From positions 1-64,000 of the forward strand of contig JAQCCM010000004.1 in NCBI GenBank assembly GCA_027621175.1: DNA of 64,000 nt, given 5' to 3'. This stretch comes from Bacteroidota bacterium (GTDB taxonomy: Bacteria > Bacteroidota > Bacteroidia > Flavobacteriales > Flavobacteriaceae). This document shows positions 26,654 through 35,220 of the stretch, piece by piece. The position numbers were made by a program, and so were the translations under genes. The notes below the pieces were generated by a model that saw only the letters and a program-made list of their open reading frames with translations, searched no databases and was not told where the DNA came from. Each line of letters opens with the position of its first letter. Within the stretch, counting starts at the first letter, position 1.

Positions 26654-28235
26654 ATTGCTCTTGTAATTCCCAGTTGGCGCGTACGTCTAAAAGTGGCGGA
26701 AAGTGATATACCGCTTCGGGCTTTTTACCTTCCAAATAATTTCCAGTATCCCACTTGCCATTTGCGTTTTCGTCTATTCGAACGCGTACGTAGTATTTGT
26801 TTGGTAATAGGTAAGCAAACCGATATAAACCACGCTCTTCTTTAACATATACGCTGCGAATAATTTCCTCTTTTTCATTTGTTAAGTCAATAAAAATGGG
26901 ATATGATGGCACATTGGCTAAGCGCAATGAGAGGTTACCGTAATCCACCCTACTTTTGGTACTCATTGAAGTTGAAAGACTATCATTTTGGACATCAAAA
27001 AAATCTGTTACAGCACCAGGTAAAAGGTCGAATTGGTATTTTTCGTTTGGAAAAACATCAAACAAGACCTGTAGCTCATGCATGCCTTTTTGGGCAAGCG
27101 TAAAAGGTACTAAAGTAGAATCTTTGGCACGCAACTGCATGGAATCTTGTATAAATTGTTTTATAGGAGTATTGGCGATTAGCTTCAAGGTGTCGGTTAG
27201 GTGTAATGCTCCTTTTGGCTCAAAGGAAAGTTGTAATGAATCCGGTTCCGCTTTTCGAACACGATAGGTAAATTCTTTTGATAAGGTGTCGTGGCGTAAC
27301 GTAAAGCGGAGAGAATCGGTATCAATCCCTTTGAACCAATAGTAAAGGGTGTCTGTTTTGCGGTCGCGCGACACTACCGAAGCAAAGCTATCACCAACCA
27401 CTTCATTTAGTTCAATGGTAATGACATCACTACCCTTAAATCCAAATCCTATACGCTGCTTTCCCGCTTGGTAGGCTTTTCCAAAATCAAAAGCGATATC
27501 TTCTTTAAAAAGCGATAGCTGAAAAAGACTATCGTTTGGTAATGTAATGACGTGTTGTACAGCATCTATTTTATCCACCGAAGGATCAAACACATAATTT
27601 TTTGACACATCTTTAACCGCAGTCAAAAGATAATCTCCTGCTTTTAGATTGGGCATTGTAAATTCGGTTAGACTGTCGAGTGTGTTGGTGTAATAAAGCG
27701 GTTTGTTTTTGAAAACAACAGAGTCATTGTATGTGCTATCGATGGGATAAAGCATAACCGAAACAAAGGATTCGGGTTTGCGCGCAAAGGCATCTGAAAT
27801 ACTACCTCGAAGTGTAAGGGAATCAATGGTAGCACCTGTAGAAAACACATAAGAGAAATACGAAAACGGATTACCTTCATTATTGTCCACCACACTTTCG
27901 CCAAAATTGAACGTATAGGTAGTATTTGGTGCGAGTGAATCCAAAAATTCAACTTCAATATATTTTGCCGCTAGGCTTTGTGGTGAAATTATGTATGTGG
28001 TTTGCTCTAGTGGAGGCGAAACCACCAATTGATCATTTAATTTATTCAGTTTGATGTACTCATCAAAATAAATACGAATGCGATCTTTACTGAAATTCAC
28101 GGTTTTTTGTGGCGGGTCTGCGCGTAAGACTACCGGAGGAATTTCATCTTTTGGTCCACCCGTTGGTGCACCACGCCGGGCACATTGCACAAATATGGAG
28201 CAAATCAGAAACGCAATAAATAGCCGTTTAATCAT
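26640..28235 (-). CDS. Lipoprotein with N-terminal bacterial Ig-like domain
   Basis: A 531-aa surface or periplasmic lipoprotein: signal with lipobox IFVQC (Cys about residue 18), then ARRGAPTGGPKDEIPPVVLRA, the typical opening of Bacteroidota Ig-like (Big_5) proteins. The first domain (about 30-130) contains IRIYFDEYIKLNKLNDQLVVSPP and TYTFNFGESVVDNNEGN. The rest is beta-rich with a late prealbumin-like segment (YYVRVRIDENANGKWDTGNYLEG). Function unknown. Confidence 0.85.
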   Translation of the reverse strand: MIKRLFIAFLICSIFVQCARRGAPTGGPKDEIPPVVLRADPPQKTVNFSKDRIRIYFDEYIKLNKLNDQLVVSPPLEQTTYIISPQSLAAKYIEVEFLDSLAPNTTYTFNFGESVVDNNEGNPFSYFSYVFSTGATIDSLTLRGSISDAFARKPESFVSVMLYPIDSTYNDSVVFKNKPLYYTNTLDSLTEFTMPNLKAGDYLLTAVKDVSKNYVFDPSVDKIDAVQHVITLPNDSLFQLSLFKEDIAFDFGKAYQAGKQRIGFGFKGSDVITIELNEVVGDSFASVVSRDRKTDTLYYWFKGIDTDSLRFTLRHDTLSKEFTYRVRKAEPDSLQLSFEPKGALHLTDTLKLIANTPIKQFIQDSMQLRAKDSTLVPFTLAQKGMHELQVLFDVFPNEKYQFDLLPGAVTDFFDVQNDSLSTSMSTKSRVDYGNLSLRLANVPSYPIFIDLTNEKEEIIRSVYVKEERGLYRFAYLLPNKYYVRVRIDENANGKWDTGNYLEGKKPEAVYHFPPLLDVRANWELQEQFILE

Positions 28236-28262
28236 AGCGCAAAATAACGACTATTTTCTTGC

Positions 28263-28949
28263 TTACGGAAGAATGTTTTGCGCATACGCCATTCCCATGA
28301 CAGATATTTTATTACATGCGCCGTTCAATAAGGCATTCCCACAAGCAGTTAATGTGTCACCCGTGGTAATCACATCATCAACCAACAATAAGTGCTTGTA
28401 CTCCTTTTGTGGTTGAACTAAAAAGGCATTTTTCACTTCTTCCCAGCGTGCTTCACGAGACATACGCACCAATGTTTTGGTTTGGTTTTTTCGCAACAAC
28501 AGCTTGTCTAAATACGGCACATCTAAAACATTTGCCCAATATTGTCCAAAACCAGTTACTTGATTGTAGCCTCGTTTTCGTAGCCTCGAAGGATGTAGCG
28601 GTACAGGAACAATACCATCGCATTGCAACACAGGATGTTCTTTTGGAATGTGTTGGGCACTTTGTTGTGCAATCCAATGGGATACGTGCTTTTTCCCTTG
28701 ATATTTTAATGCATGAATAAGTTTCTGAATGGGTGAATGCTGTATAAAATAAAATGGGGCATAAGCGCCTTCCAAAGGGAGGTATTGTTTTAACATTGTT
28801 TTTATGGCGTTGTTTTCGTCCTGTTCAAAATAGGTTTTTGGAAGCTTAGATGCGCATCTCACACATAGCCATTTTTGTTCTTTAGCGAGCGGTTGTATGC
28901 AGTTCCAACAGCACTGCGGAAACCAAACGGAAAGCAAATCATTCAACAT
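28263..28949 (-). CDS. comF: ComF family phosphoribosyltransferase-like protein
   Basis: A 228-aa cytosolic protein related to ComFC, needed for uptake of transforming DNA in several bacteria. The N-terminal double zinc knuckle is CCWNCIQPLA...CVRCASKL, and the C-terminal PRPP-binding motif is LLVDDVITTGDTLTACG. The middle YNQVTGFGQYWA corresponds to the RGFNQ motif. Whether it acts in competence here is unknown; no other com genes are nearby. Confidence 0.9.
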   Translation of the reverse strand: MLNDLLSVWFPQCCWNCIQPLAKEQKWLCVRCASKLPKTYFEQDENNAIKTMLKQYLPLEGAYAPFYFIQHSPIQKLIHALKYQGKKHVSHWIAQQSAQHIPKEHPVLQCDGIVPVPLHPSRLRKRGYNQVTGFGQYWANVLDVPYLDKLLLRKNQTKTLVRMSREARWEEVKNAFLVQPQKEYKHLLLVDDVITTGDTLTACGNALLNGACNKISVMGMAYAQNILP

Positions 28950-28996
28950 AGGTTAAGGTTCTTATTGTGGCACGATGTAAATTAGTAAACTTATCC

Positions 28997-29004
28997 TATT
29001 TTTG
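28997..29004 (+). promoter_or_regulatory. TAnnTTTG box 4 nt before the glyQS ATG
   Basis: TATTTTTG ends 4 nt before ATG 29009, implying a leaderless or nearly leaderless mRNA for glycyl-tRNA synthetase. This position rejects the upstream track start at 28967. Confidence 0.6.
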
Positions 29005-29008
29005 CGCC

Positions 29009-30547
29009 ATGGCAGACCAAGATTTGTTTAAAAAGGTATTGTCCCATGCCAAGGAGTATGGGTTTGTGTTTCCTTCTAGTGAAATTTACGATGGGCTTAG
29101 TGCCGTATACGATTACGGTCAGCAAGGTGTTGCCCTGAAAAAAAACTTACGCGAGTATTGGTGGAAAGCTATGGTGCAACTCAATGAAAATATTGTAGGC
29201 TTAGACGCAGCAATATTGATGCACCCCACTACGTGGAAGGCTTCAGGTCACGTGGATGCATTTAACGATCCACTTATTGATAATAAGGATTCTAAAAAAC
29301 GCTACCGTGCTGATGTATTGGTGGAAGATTATGTAGCTAAGCTGGATACAAAAATTGAGAAAGAGGTAAAAAAAGCGGCCAATCGTTTTGGTGATGCATT
29401 CGACAAAGCACAATTTTTAAGCACCAATCCTAGAGTAGTTGGCTACAAAGAGAAAGGAGATGCCATTTTAAAACGCTTGGGAAAATCGTTAGAAAACGAA
29501 GATTTGGCAGACGTAAAGGCACTTATTGAAGAATTAGAGATTGTGTGTCCTTTGTCAGGTTCTAAAAACTGGACGGAAGTCAAGCAATTTAACCTGATGT
29601 TTGGCACTAAATTAGGCGCATCTGCCGAAACTGCTACCGAATTGTATTTACGTCCCGAAACTGCACAAGGGATTTTTGTGAATTTTCTGAATGTGCAAAA
29701 AACAGGGCGGATGAAATTGCCGTTTGGTATTGCCCAAACAGGAAAAGCATTCCGTAACGAAATTGTTGCACGCCAGTTTATTTTCCGTATGCGTGAATTT
29801 GAACAAATGGAAATGCAGTTTTTTATTCCTCCTGGAACACAAAAAGAGTGGTATGCGTATTGGAAAGAAACACGTCTAAAATGGCACCATTCATTGGGGT
29901 TAGGAGCGGAGAATTATCGTTTTCACGACCACGAAAAATTGGCACATTACGCCGATGCCGCTTGTGATATCGAGTTCCGTTTTCCATTCGGGTTTAAAGA
30001 ATTGGAGGGAATTCACTCCCGTACAGACTTTGACTTGAGTAGTCACGAAGAATATTCAGGCAAAAAATTACAGTATTTTGATCCAGAGCGACAAGAAAAC
30101 TATGTGCCTTATGTGTTGGAAACTTCGATTGGTTTAGACCGTTTATTCTTGGCAGTATTTTCAAATGCTTTGCAAGAAGAAACACTCGAGGACGGTTCTA
30201 GCAGAACAGTTTTACGCTTACCCGCTGTGGTTGCGCCAACCAAAGCAGCTGTATTGCCCTTGGTGAAAAAAGATGGCTTACCCGCTATCGCAAAAGATGT
30301 GGTAAATGACTTAAAGTGGGACATGGCAGTTACCTATGACGAAAAAGATGCTGTAGGTCGTCGTTATCGCCGACAAGATGCCTTGGGAACGCCTTTTTGT
30401 ATTACTGTAGATCATCAAACCTTGGAAGACCAAACGGTAACCCTTCGTCACCGTGATACCATGGCGCAAGAACGCATGAGCATAGCCGAAGCAAAAGCAA
30501 AAATCAGCGAAGCGACTGCTTTTCAAACATGGTTGGCAAACGGCTAA
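29009..30547 (+). CDS. glyQS: Glycyl-tRNA synthetase, single-chain (eukaryote-like) type
   Basis: Class II aminoacyl-tRNA synthetase, 512 aa from ATG 29009, the homodimeric alpha2 form. Motif-2-like FRNEIVARQFIFRMREFEQMEMQFF, class II motif 3 ETSIGLDRLFLAVF, the GlyRS-typical PRVVGYKEKGD, LYLRPETAQGIFVNFLN and the C-terminal anticodon-binding domain (APTKAAVLPLVKKDG...DEKDAVGRRYRRQDALGTPF) are all present. Stop overlaps the convergent DUF3575 stop by 4 bp. Confidence 0.96.
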   Translation: MADQDLFKKVLSHAKEYGFVFPSSEIYDGLSAVYDYGQQGVALKKNLREYWWKAMVQLNENIVGLDAAILMHPTTWKASGHVDAFNDPLIDNKDSKKRYRADVLVEDYVAKLDTKIEKEVKKAANRFGDAFDKAQFLSTNPRVVGYKEKGDAILKRLGKSLENEDLADVKALIEELEIVCPLSGSKNWTEVKQFNLMFGTKLGASAETATELYLRPETAQGIFVNFLNVQKTGRMKLPFGIAQTGKAFRNEIVARQFIFRMREFEQMEMQFFIPPGTQKEWYAYWKETRLKWHHSLGLGAENYRFHDHEKLAHYADAACDIEFRFPFGFKELEGIHSRTDFDLSSHEEYSGKKLQYFDPERQENYVPYVLETSIGLDRLFLAVFSNALQEETLEDGSSRTVLRLPAVVAPTKAAVLPLVKKDGLPAIAKDVVNDLKWDMAVTYDEKDAVGRRYRRQDALGTPFCITVDHQTLEDQTVTLRHRDTMAQERMSIAEAKAKISEATAFQTWLANG

Positions 30548-31116
30548 AACCTTTTCCCTATAGATATTCCAAAACGACCATGGGCTTCTGGCTGGGAAGG
30601 ATTAATTTTGCTATCCGTAAAGTAACGTCCTACACCAGCGAATATTTCAAAAGTAAAACCGTTTCGATTCACCCATTTTTTCCCCAACGCTACCCCCATA
30701 GAAAACTGGAATTCATTAGATTCCTTGTCTTTGTTTTCATCAAAATCGACAGATGAAAAAGAGCTAAACGCCTCAACAAAAAGTCCACTAGCACCAAAAT
30801 CTTTTCTATTTAAAAAATAGAACCGGTAATAGGGCGTAAGGGAAAAGTTTTGATAGCTTGTGTTGTTGTCTCCGATATTTGCAAATAGTGAAATTCCATA
30901 ACCGTTAGACTCATTAACAAGCCTTTCGTAGCTTATACTTAAGGCAGGATGCAGAATTAAATCAAATGCGTTTAGCCGAATTTCATTTTTTTCCAAAACC
31001 TTAACTCCTTCGTATTGATTTAGGATTTCGACTCGGGTAATATCTTCATTTTTTTCTTGTGCAGACACACCGAACACACCAAGCACAACAAAAGAAGTTA
31101 AAAGTATCTTATACAT
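30544..31116 (-). CDS. Outer-membrane beta-barrel protein, DUF3575-like
   Basis: A 190-aa exported protein with a signal peptide (MYKILLTSFVVLGVFGVSAQ). The mature part begins with a short periplasmic stretch, then alternating beta-strands such as FDLILHPALSISYERLVNESNGYG and FSLTPYYRFYFLNRKDFGASGLFVEAF, ending in the barrel-type GRFGISIGKRF with terminal Phe. The pattern suits the DUF3575 porin-like family. Function unknown. Confidence 0.75.
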   Translation of the reverse strand: MYKILLTSFVVLGVFGVSAQEKNEDITRVEILNQYEGVKVLEKNEIRLNAFDLILHPALSISYERLVNESNGYGISLFANIGDNNTSYQNFSLTPYYRFYFLNRKDFGASGLFVEAFSSFSSVDFDENKDKESNEFQFSMGVALGKKWVNRNGFTFEIFAGVGRYFTDSKINPSQPEAHGRFGISIGKRF

Positions 31117-31181
31117 GACAATAGGATTTAGTTATATCAAATATACACAAATTTCACTCCTTAGTTTGTATTTTAGCACTC

Positions 31182-31946
31182 ATGCAAATTATTTCATATA
31201 ATGTTAACGGAATTCGTGCCGCGCTTAACAAGGGTTTTTTGGATTGGCTAAAAGCAGCCTCGCCTGATATCCTTTGTTTACAAGAAACCAAAGCTCGACC
31301 AGAACAACTCGATCTTTCTATTTTTGACAACGCAGGCTATCCGTACCACTACTGGTTTTCGGCCCAAAAGAAAGGCTATAGTTCTGTGGCGATTTTATGC
31401 AAACAAAAACCTAAGCACATTGAATATGGTACGGGTATTGACTATATGGATTTTGAAGGACGCAATCTGCGTGTAGATTTTGACAACGTTTCTGTGATGA
31501 GTTTGTATTTACCGTCAGGAACCAACCCAGATCGTTTAGCCTATAAGTTTACATATATGGATGATTTTCAGGTGTACGTAAACAACCTAAAAAAAGAACT
31601 TCCAAATTTAGTCATTTGTGGCGATTACAATATTTGCCATGAAGCCATAGATATTCACGATCCAGTACGCAATGCAAAAGTTTCGGGCTTTTTGCCCGAA
31701 GAGCGCAGCTGGTTAGACGGTTTTATTCAAAATGGTTTTGTGGATTCATTTAGGCATTTAAATGTGGAGCCGCATCAATACAGTTGGTGGAGCTACCGCG
31801 CCAATTCCCGTGCTAATAATAAGGGCTGGCGCATTGACTACGCCATGGTTTCTGAACCACTAAAAAATAGTATTAAACGCGCCTTTATCCTACCCCAAGC
31901 AGTCCATTCTGACCACTGTCCTGTTGGCGTAACACTTGCAATTTAA
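31182..31946 (+). CDS. xth: Exodeoxyribonuclease III (AP endonuclease, XthA family)
   Basis: A 254-aa base-excision repair nuclease that cuts at abasic sites and removes 3' blocks. The metal and catalytic residues are in SYNVNGIRAAL, CLQETKARPEQ, CGDYNICHEAIDIH, WWSYRANSRANNKGWRIDY and the final HSDHCPVGV, the full order for the ExoIII/APE1 family. It is 3 bp upstream of the aldo/keto reductase gene, so the two are co-transcribed. Confidence 0.95.
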   Translation: MQIISYNVNGIRAALNKGFLDWLKAASPDILCLQETKARPEQLDLSIFDNAGYPYHYWFSAQKKGYSSVAILCKQKPKHIEYGTGIDYMDFEGRNLRVDFDNVSVMSLYLPSGTNPDRLAYKFTYMDDFQVYVNNLKKELPNLVICGDYNICHEAIDIHDPVRNAKVSGFLPEERSWLDGFIQNGFVDSFRHLNVEPHQYSWWSYRANSRANNKGWRIDYAMVSEPLKNSIKRAFILPQAVHSDHCPVGVTLAI

Positions 31947-31949
31947 CAG

Positions 31950-32987
31950 ATGAAATACACCATTATTCCGCACACTGATATTCGGGTGAGCAAAATTTGC
32001 CTTGGCACCATGACTTGGGGCAATCAAAACACACAAGAGGAAGCCTTTGAACAAATGGATTATGCCCTGGAAAAAGGGGTGAATTTTATTGATACAGCCG
32101 AATTATATCCTGTTCCAGCAAACGCAGAAACGTATGCCGATACGGAGCGCATTATAGGCCATTGGTTTGCCCAACAAAAAAACCGAGATAAGGTAGTGTT
32201 GGCGACCAAAATTGCGGGCCCTGGTGCTTATACCGCTCATATCCGTACAACGGGCTTTACTCCTGAAAGCCTTCGCGAAGGATTGGAAGGAAGTTTGACA
32301 CGCCTAAAAGCAGATTATATAGATGTCTATCAATTGCACTGGCCCGAACGAAACACTAATTTTTTTGGAAAACGGGATTATTTTCCAGATGAAAACGAGC
32401 AATGGGAAATCAATTTTCAGGAGGTTTTAGAAACGCTGGATGGCTTTGTTAAGGAAGGGAAAATTAGGCATATTGGTTTGTCTAATGAAACCCCCTGGGG
32501 TGCAATGAAGTATTTGAGCATTTCTGAATACAAAAATCTCCCCCGAGCGAAAACCATTCAAAACCCATATTCCTTGCTCAATCGTACTTTTGAGGTGGGA
32601 AATGCGGAGGTTTCGCATCGTGAGCAGTTGGGGCTTTTGGCATATTCCCCTTTAGCTTTTGGGGTGCTTTCTGGAAAATACCGCGGTGGAAATCTTCCCG
32701 AGAAAAGCAGGCTAAAATTATTCCCTCGCATGAAACGATACAGTGGAAATGAAGCTTTAGCAGCTACGGAAGCCTATGCTAAAATTGCTGAAAAGCATCA
32801 GCTATCACTTACGCAATTGGCGTTGGCTTTTGTTACCGATCGCCCTTTTGTCACGTCCAATATTATCGGTGCTACCACCATGGAACAGCTAGCGGAGAAT
32901 ATCGCTACTGCAAATGTTACATTATCAGATGACATTTTAGCAGAAATTGATGCGGTGCATAATCAAATGCCCAACCCTGCGCCTTAA
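31950..32987 (+). CDS. Aldo/keto reductase, Tas-like
   Basis: A 345-aa NADPH-dependent oxidoreductase with a TIM barrel. The tetrad is visible as Asp in NFIDTAELYPV (Asp about 48, Tyr about 53), Lys in VLATKIAGPG, and His in YQLHWPERN. TDSERIIG-like ETYADTERIIGHWF and the NIIGATTMEQLAENI cofactor-binding end are typical of the Tas/YakC branch. Substrate unknown. Its 3' end is the target of a small insertion: the last 72 bp are repeated after 874 bp next to radA. Confidence 0.93.
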   Translation: MKYTIIPHTDIRVSKICLGTMTWGNQNTQEEAFEQMDYALEKGVNFIDTAELYPVPANAETYADTERIIGHWFAQQKNRDKVVLATKIAGPGAYTAHIRTTGFTPESLREGLEGSLTRLKADYIDVYQLHWPERNTNFFGKRDYFPDENEQWEINFQEVLETLDGFVKEGKIRHIGLSNETPWGAMKYLSISEYKNLPRAKTIQNPYSLLNRTFEVGNAEVSHREQLGLLAYSPLAFGVLSGKYRGGNLPEKSRLKLFPRMKRYSGNEALAATEAYAKIAEKHQLSLTQLALAFVTDRPFVTSNIIGATTMEQLAENIATANVTLSDDILAEIDAVHNQMPNPAP

Positions 32988-32988
32988 A
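32917..32988. repeat. Left direct repeat (att-like), 3' end of aldo/keto reductase
   Basis: This 72-bp segment matches 33791-33862 at 68 of 72 positions, with a 43-bp exact core (32929-32971). It is the end of the aldo/keto reductase gene and includes its stop. It is taken as the left attachment-type repeat of the inserted 874-bp unit. Confidence 0.85.
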
Positions 32989-33050
32989 CGAGTTTTGTTA
33001 AGATTTATATATTCTTTCAGTCAAGTGGGGTTTAAATAGGATGAAATAAA

Positions 33051-33081
33051 AACCCCCGAAACGGCTCAAATTTCGAGGGTT
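33051..33081 (-). terminator. Rho-independent terminator for the DUF5053 gene
   Basis: Inverted repeat AACCCCCGAAA / TTTCGAGGGTT (one mismatch) with a 9-nt loop. On the minus strand the hairpin is followed by TTTTTATTT, 34 bp after the DUF5053 stop. On the plus strand there is no T-run, so it serves the minus strand. Confidence 0.7.
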
Positions 33082-33114
33082 AAGGTGTAATTAAAAAGTA
33101 AATTATAGAGCCAA

Positions 33115-33354
33115 TTATAAGCAGTCAGCGCATGCCTCTATACGTTTTGCTAAATCTTTTAATGCGTGTTTTAGCTGCTCTTTTTCTTCAAGTGATATTT
33201 CGGTTTTGGCACCGTTACTGTTAATGCCGTTAATTTTGTGGTTTAGCCACGAACGTGATTTTCCAAAGTATTTTTTTGAAACCTGCGCCCACGAAATATC
33301 CAATAATATATCGCTTACCGATTGCTTTAGAGATTGTGTTTTTGTTATGCTCAT
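33115..33354 (-). CDS. DUF5053 family protein
   Basis: A 79-aa soluble protein. The segment ILLDISWAQVSKKYFGKSRS followed by WLNHKINGINSNG and a charged helix EISLEEKEQLKHALKDLAKRI is the DUF5053 pattern, a small helical, possibly helix-turn-helix, family found mostly in phages and integrative elements of Bacteroidota. It lies inside the 874-bp insertion, 39 bp after a 46-aa ORF, and is likely the autoregulator or immunity-type protein of the element. That role is inferred. Confidence 0.75.
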   Translation of the reverse strand: MSITKTQSLKQSVSDILLDISWAQVSKKYFGKSRSWLNHKINGINSNGAKTEISLEEKEQLKHALKDLAKRIEACADCL

Positions 33355-33393
33355 ATTTGTGTTTTTGTGCCCTCTTTCAAGGGGATTTTGATG

Positions 33394-33534
33394 TTAATCC
33401 ATATCAAGAAGCTCGTCTAATAGGTTTCTTATGTACCATTCCAATTCAGGCTCGCCGTTTGGGCAGGATTTTTTATAGTTCCGTATGGTTTCTATTAAAT
33501 CTGCCTCTTGTTGTGTTACTTTCAGTGTTATCAT
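33394..33534 (-). CDS. Small 46-aa ORF upstream of DUF5053
   Basis: Too short for the ORF track. It reads MITLKVTQQEADLIETIRNY and ends LEWYIRNLLDELLDMD, i.e. a Lys/Glu-rich protein with two probable amphipathic helices. It begins 25 nt downstream of a consensus promoter and is followed after 39 bp by the DUF5053 gene in the same direction. Not assigned to a family. Start, promoter and spacing make it a credible gene. Confidence 0.6.
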   Translation of the reverse strand: MITLKVTQQEADLIETIRNYKKSCPNGEPELEWYIRNLLDELLDMD

Positions 33535-33558
33535 TAGTGTTACTTTCTAATTACAACA

Positions 33559-33589
33559 CAAACGTAATATACATTTGTATATTAAACAA
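33559..33589 (-). promoter_or_regulatory. Promoter with palindromic operator for the inserted genes
   Basis: On the minus strand TTG (33587-33589) and TACGTTTG (33559-33566) are spaced by 20 bp. The spacer holds a perfect inverted repeat, AATATACA-TT-TGTATATT (33566-33583), which touches the -7 box. A repressor bound here would block RNA polymerase, so this is a likely autoregulated promoter. Confidence 0.6.
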
Positions 33590-33790
33590 GGTTTATGCAG
33601 TTATTATTAAAAAAAATTCTATTGAGGGAGTTTGTTTTTGGTTGTTGTCTTTTTTTTTGGAAAGAAAACAAAAATGTTTGCTTTTCAACTAAACCTTATT
33701 AACAATGAAAATAACACTTCATTTCTTTGCGTTTTATTAAATTTTATGAATACCACATCATATAAGAGTAAAATATTGCTCCTGTTGATT

Positions 33791-33862
33791 TAACTTTATC
33801 AAATGACATTTTAGCAGAAATTGATGCGGTGCATAATCAAATGCCTAACCCTGCGCCTTAAA
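33791..33862. repeat. Right direct repeat (att-like), displaced gene end
   Basis: Second copy of the aldo/keto reductase 3' end (68 of 72 identical to 32917-32988). It still reads in frame as LTLSNDILAEIDAVHNQ and ends PNPAP-stop, but has no gene body attached. Its last bases overlap the radA stop codon, so before insertion the reductase and radA must have been directly convergent. Confidence 0.85.
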
Positions 33863-35207
33863 ACAAATGCGCTACTACTTCTTGTATTGTGGCCAATCGA
33901 ATAAGTTCTAAGCCTTTTGGCGGTTCAGCGACTTTTTGCGCCACCACCATACGCTCAAAGCCCAACTTTGTAGCTTCTTGCATGCGTTGTTCCATTTTGG
34001 GGACGTTACGCAACTCTCCAGAGAGTCCCACTTCGGCAGCAAATGTATAGCCTTTAGGAATGGCAACATCCAAACTGCTAGAGAGTATGGCAACCATCAC
34101 TGCCAAGTCTAACCCGGGATCGTCCAGGCGGATACCCCCCGCAAGGTTTAGAAATACATCTTTGGCGCCCAATTGAAAACCAGCCCGTTTTTCCAATACG
34201 GCTAACAGCATATTCAGCCGTTTATTATCAAAGCCCGTACTGCTGCGTTGTGGCGTGCCATATACGGCAGAACTTACAAGAGCTTGCACTTCTATAAGCA
34301 TGGGTCTAATACCCTCAACAGTAGTGCCAATGGCGTGTCCGCTAAGTCCCGCACTTTCTGAGGAAATAAGCAATGCGCTGGGGTTAGAAACAGGCAATAA
34401 TCCCTCTTGTGCCATGGTATAAATACCCAATTCGGCCGTCGTGCCAAATCGGTTTTTGTGTGCACGTAAAATGCGATATACATGATTTCTGTCGCCCTCA
34501 AAATGAAGTACGGTATCAACCATGTGTTCTAACACTTTAGGCCCTGCAATGGCACCATCTTTGGTAATATGCCCAACCAAAAATACAGGTGTTTGTGTGC
34601 TTTTCGCAAACTGGAGTAACTCGGCCGTACAGGCACGAATTTGCGATACACTGCCTGCAGTACTGTCAATGACATCGGAGTGTAGGGTTTGTATGGAGTC
34701 AATCACAACAACTGCCGGTTGAAGTTTACCCAAATGGTGCAATAGCGACTGCGTATGTGTTTCTGCAAGCAGATAGCATTCGCTGCTTTCTTCGGTTACG
34801 CGCGCGCTACGCAGTTTTATTTGTTGTTCGCTCTCCTCTCCCGAAACATAAACCACTTTCCCTTTTACAGAAAGGGCAACTTGTAACAGTAATGTAGATT
34901 TTCCAATGCCGGGTTCGCCACCCACAAGCATCATGGCTCCCGGAACAATACCGCCGCCCAACACACGATCTAACTCTGAATCTCCTGAAGGTAGTCGTTG
35001 AATCGCATCTATGGCCACATCTTGAATACGCACTGGGCTAGCTTTTGTTGGCGCAACTTTTTCGCTTTGCCAGGCCGGTGGTTTCGGGTTGTTCAACACT
35101 TCTTCTTGCAGCGTGTTCCAGCTTTTACAAGAGCTACATTGCCCTTGCCATTGCGTGTGTTGAGTTCCGCAATGGGTACAAAAAAATGCCTTTTTGACTT
35201 TTGCCAT
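33858..35207 (-). CDS. radA: DNA repair protein RadA
   Basis: A 449-aa RecA-like helicase that promotes branch migration in recombination. N-terminal zinc finger FFCTHCGTQHTQWQGQCSSCKSW, Walker A GGEPGIGKSTLLLQ (about residue 93), the RadA-specific KNRFG motif (RAHKNRFGTTAELG), and a C-terminal Lon-like domain (KDVFLNLAGGIRLDDPGLDLAV) are all present. Length is normal. Confidence 0.96.
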   Translation of the reverse strand: MAKVKKAFFCTHCGTQHTQWQGQCSSCKSWNTLQEEVLNNPKPPAWQSEKVAPTKASPVRIQDVAIDAIQRLPSGDSELDRVLGGGIVPGAMMLVGGEPGIGKSTLLLQVALSVKGKVVYVSGEESEQQIKLRSARVTEESSECYLLAETHTQSLLHHLGKLQPAVVVIDSIQTLHSDVIDSTAGSVSQIRACTAELLQFAKSTQTPVFLVGHITKDGAIAGPKVLEHMVDTVLHFEGDRNHVYRILRAHKNRFGTTAELGIYTMAQEGLLPVSNPSALLISSESAGLSGHAIGTTVEGIRPMLIEVQALVSSAVYGTPQRSSTGFDNKRLNMLLAVLEKRAGFQLGAKDVFLNLAGGIRLDDPGLDLAVMVAILSSSLDVAIPKGYTFAAEVGLSGELRNVPKMEQRMQEATKLGFERMVVAQKVAEPPKGLELIRLATIQEVVAHLF

Positions 35208-35220
35208 TGGGCGAAGCTAC

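Larger units (their letters stand above)
32989..33862. mobile_element. 874-bp insertion in the aldo/keto reductase 3' end
   Basis: The insertion lies between two near-identical copies of the target gene 3' end, the pattern left by site-specific integration in which the element restores the end of the target gene. It carries a DUF5053 gene, a 46-codon ORF, one divergent-free minus-strand promoter with a palindromic operator, and a terminator. It has no integrase, so it is either a remnant of a larger element or a small satellite mobilised in trans. The stretch 33590-33785 is AT-rich and shows no gene on either strand. Confidence 0.7.

Noticed and set aside
33206-33692. Plus-strand ORFs of 61 and 145 aa across the 874-bp insertion
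   Set aside because: They are antisense to the DUF5053 and 46-aa genes, which have a promoter, terminator and family match on the minus strand.
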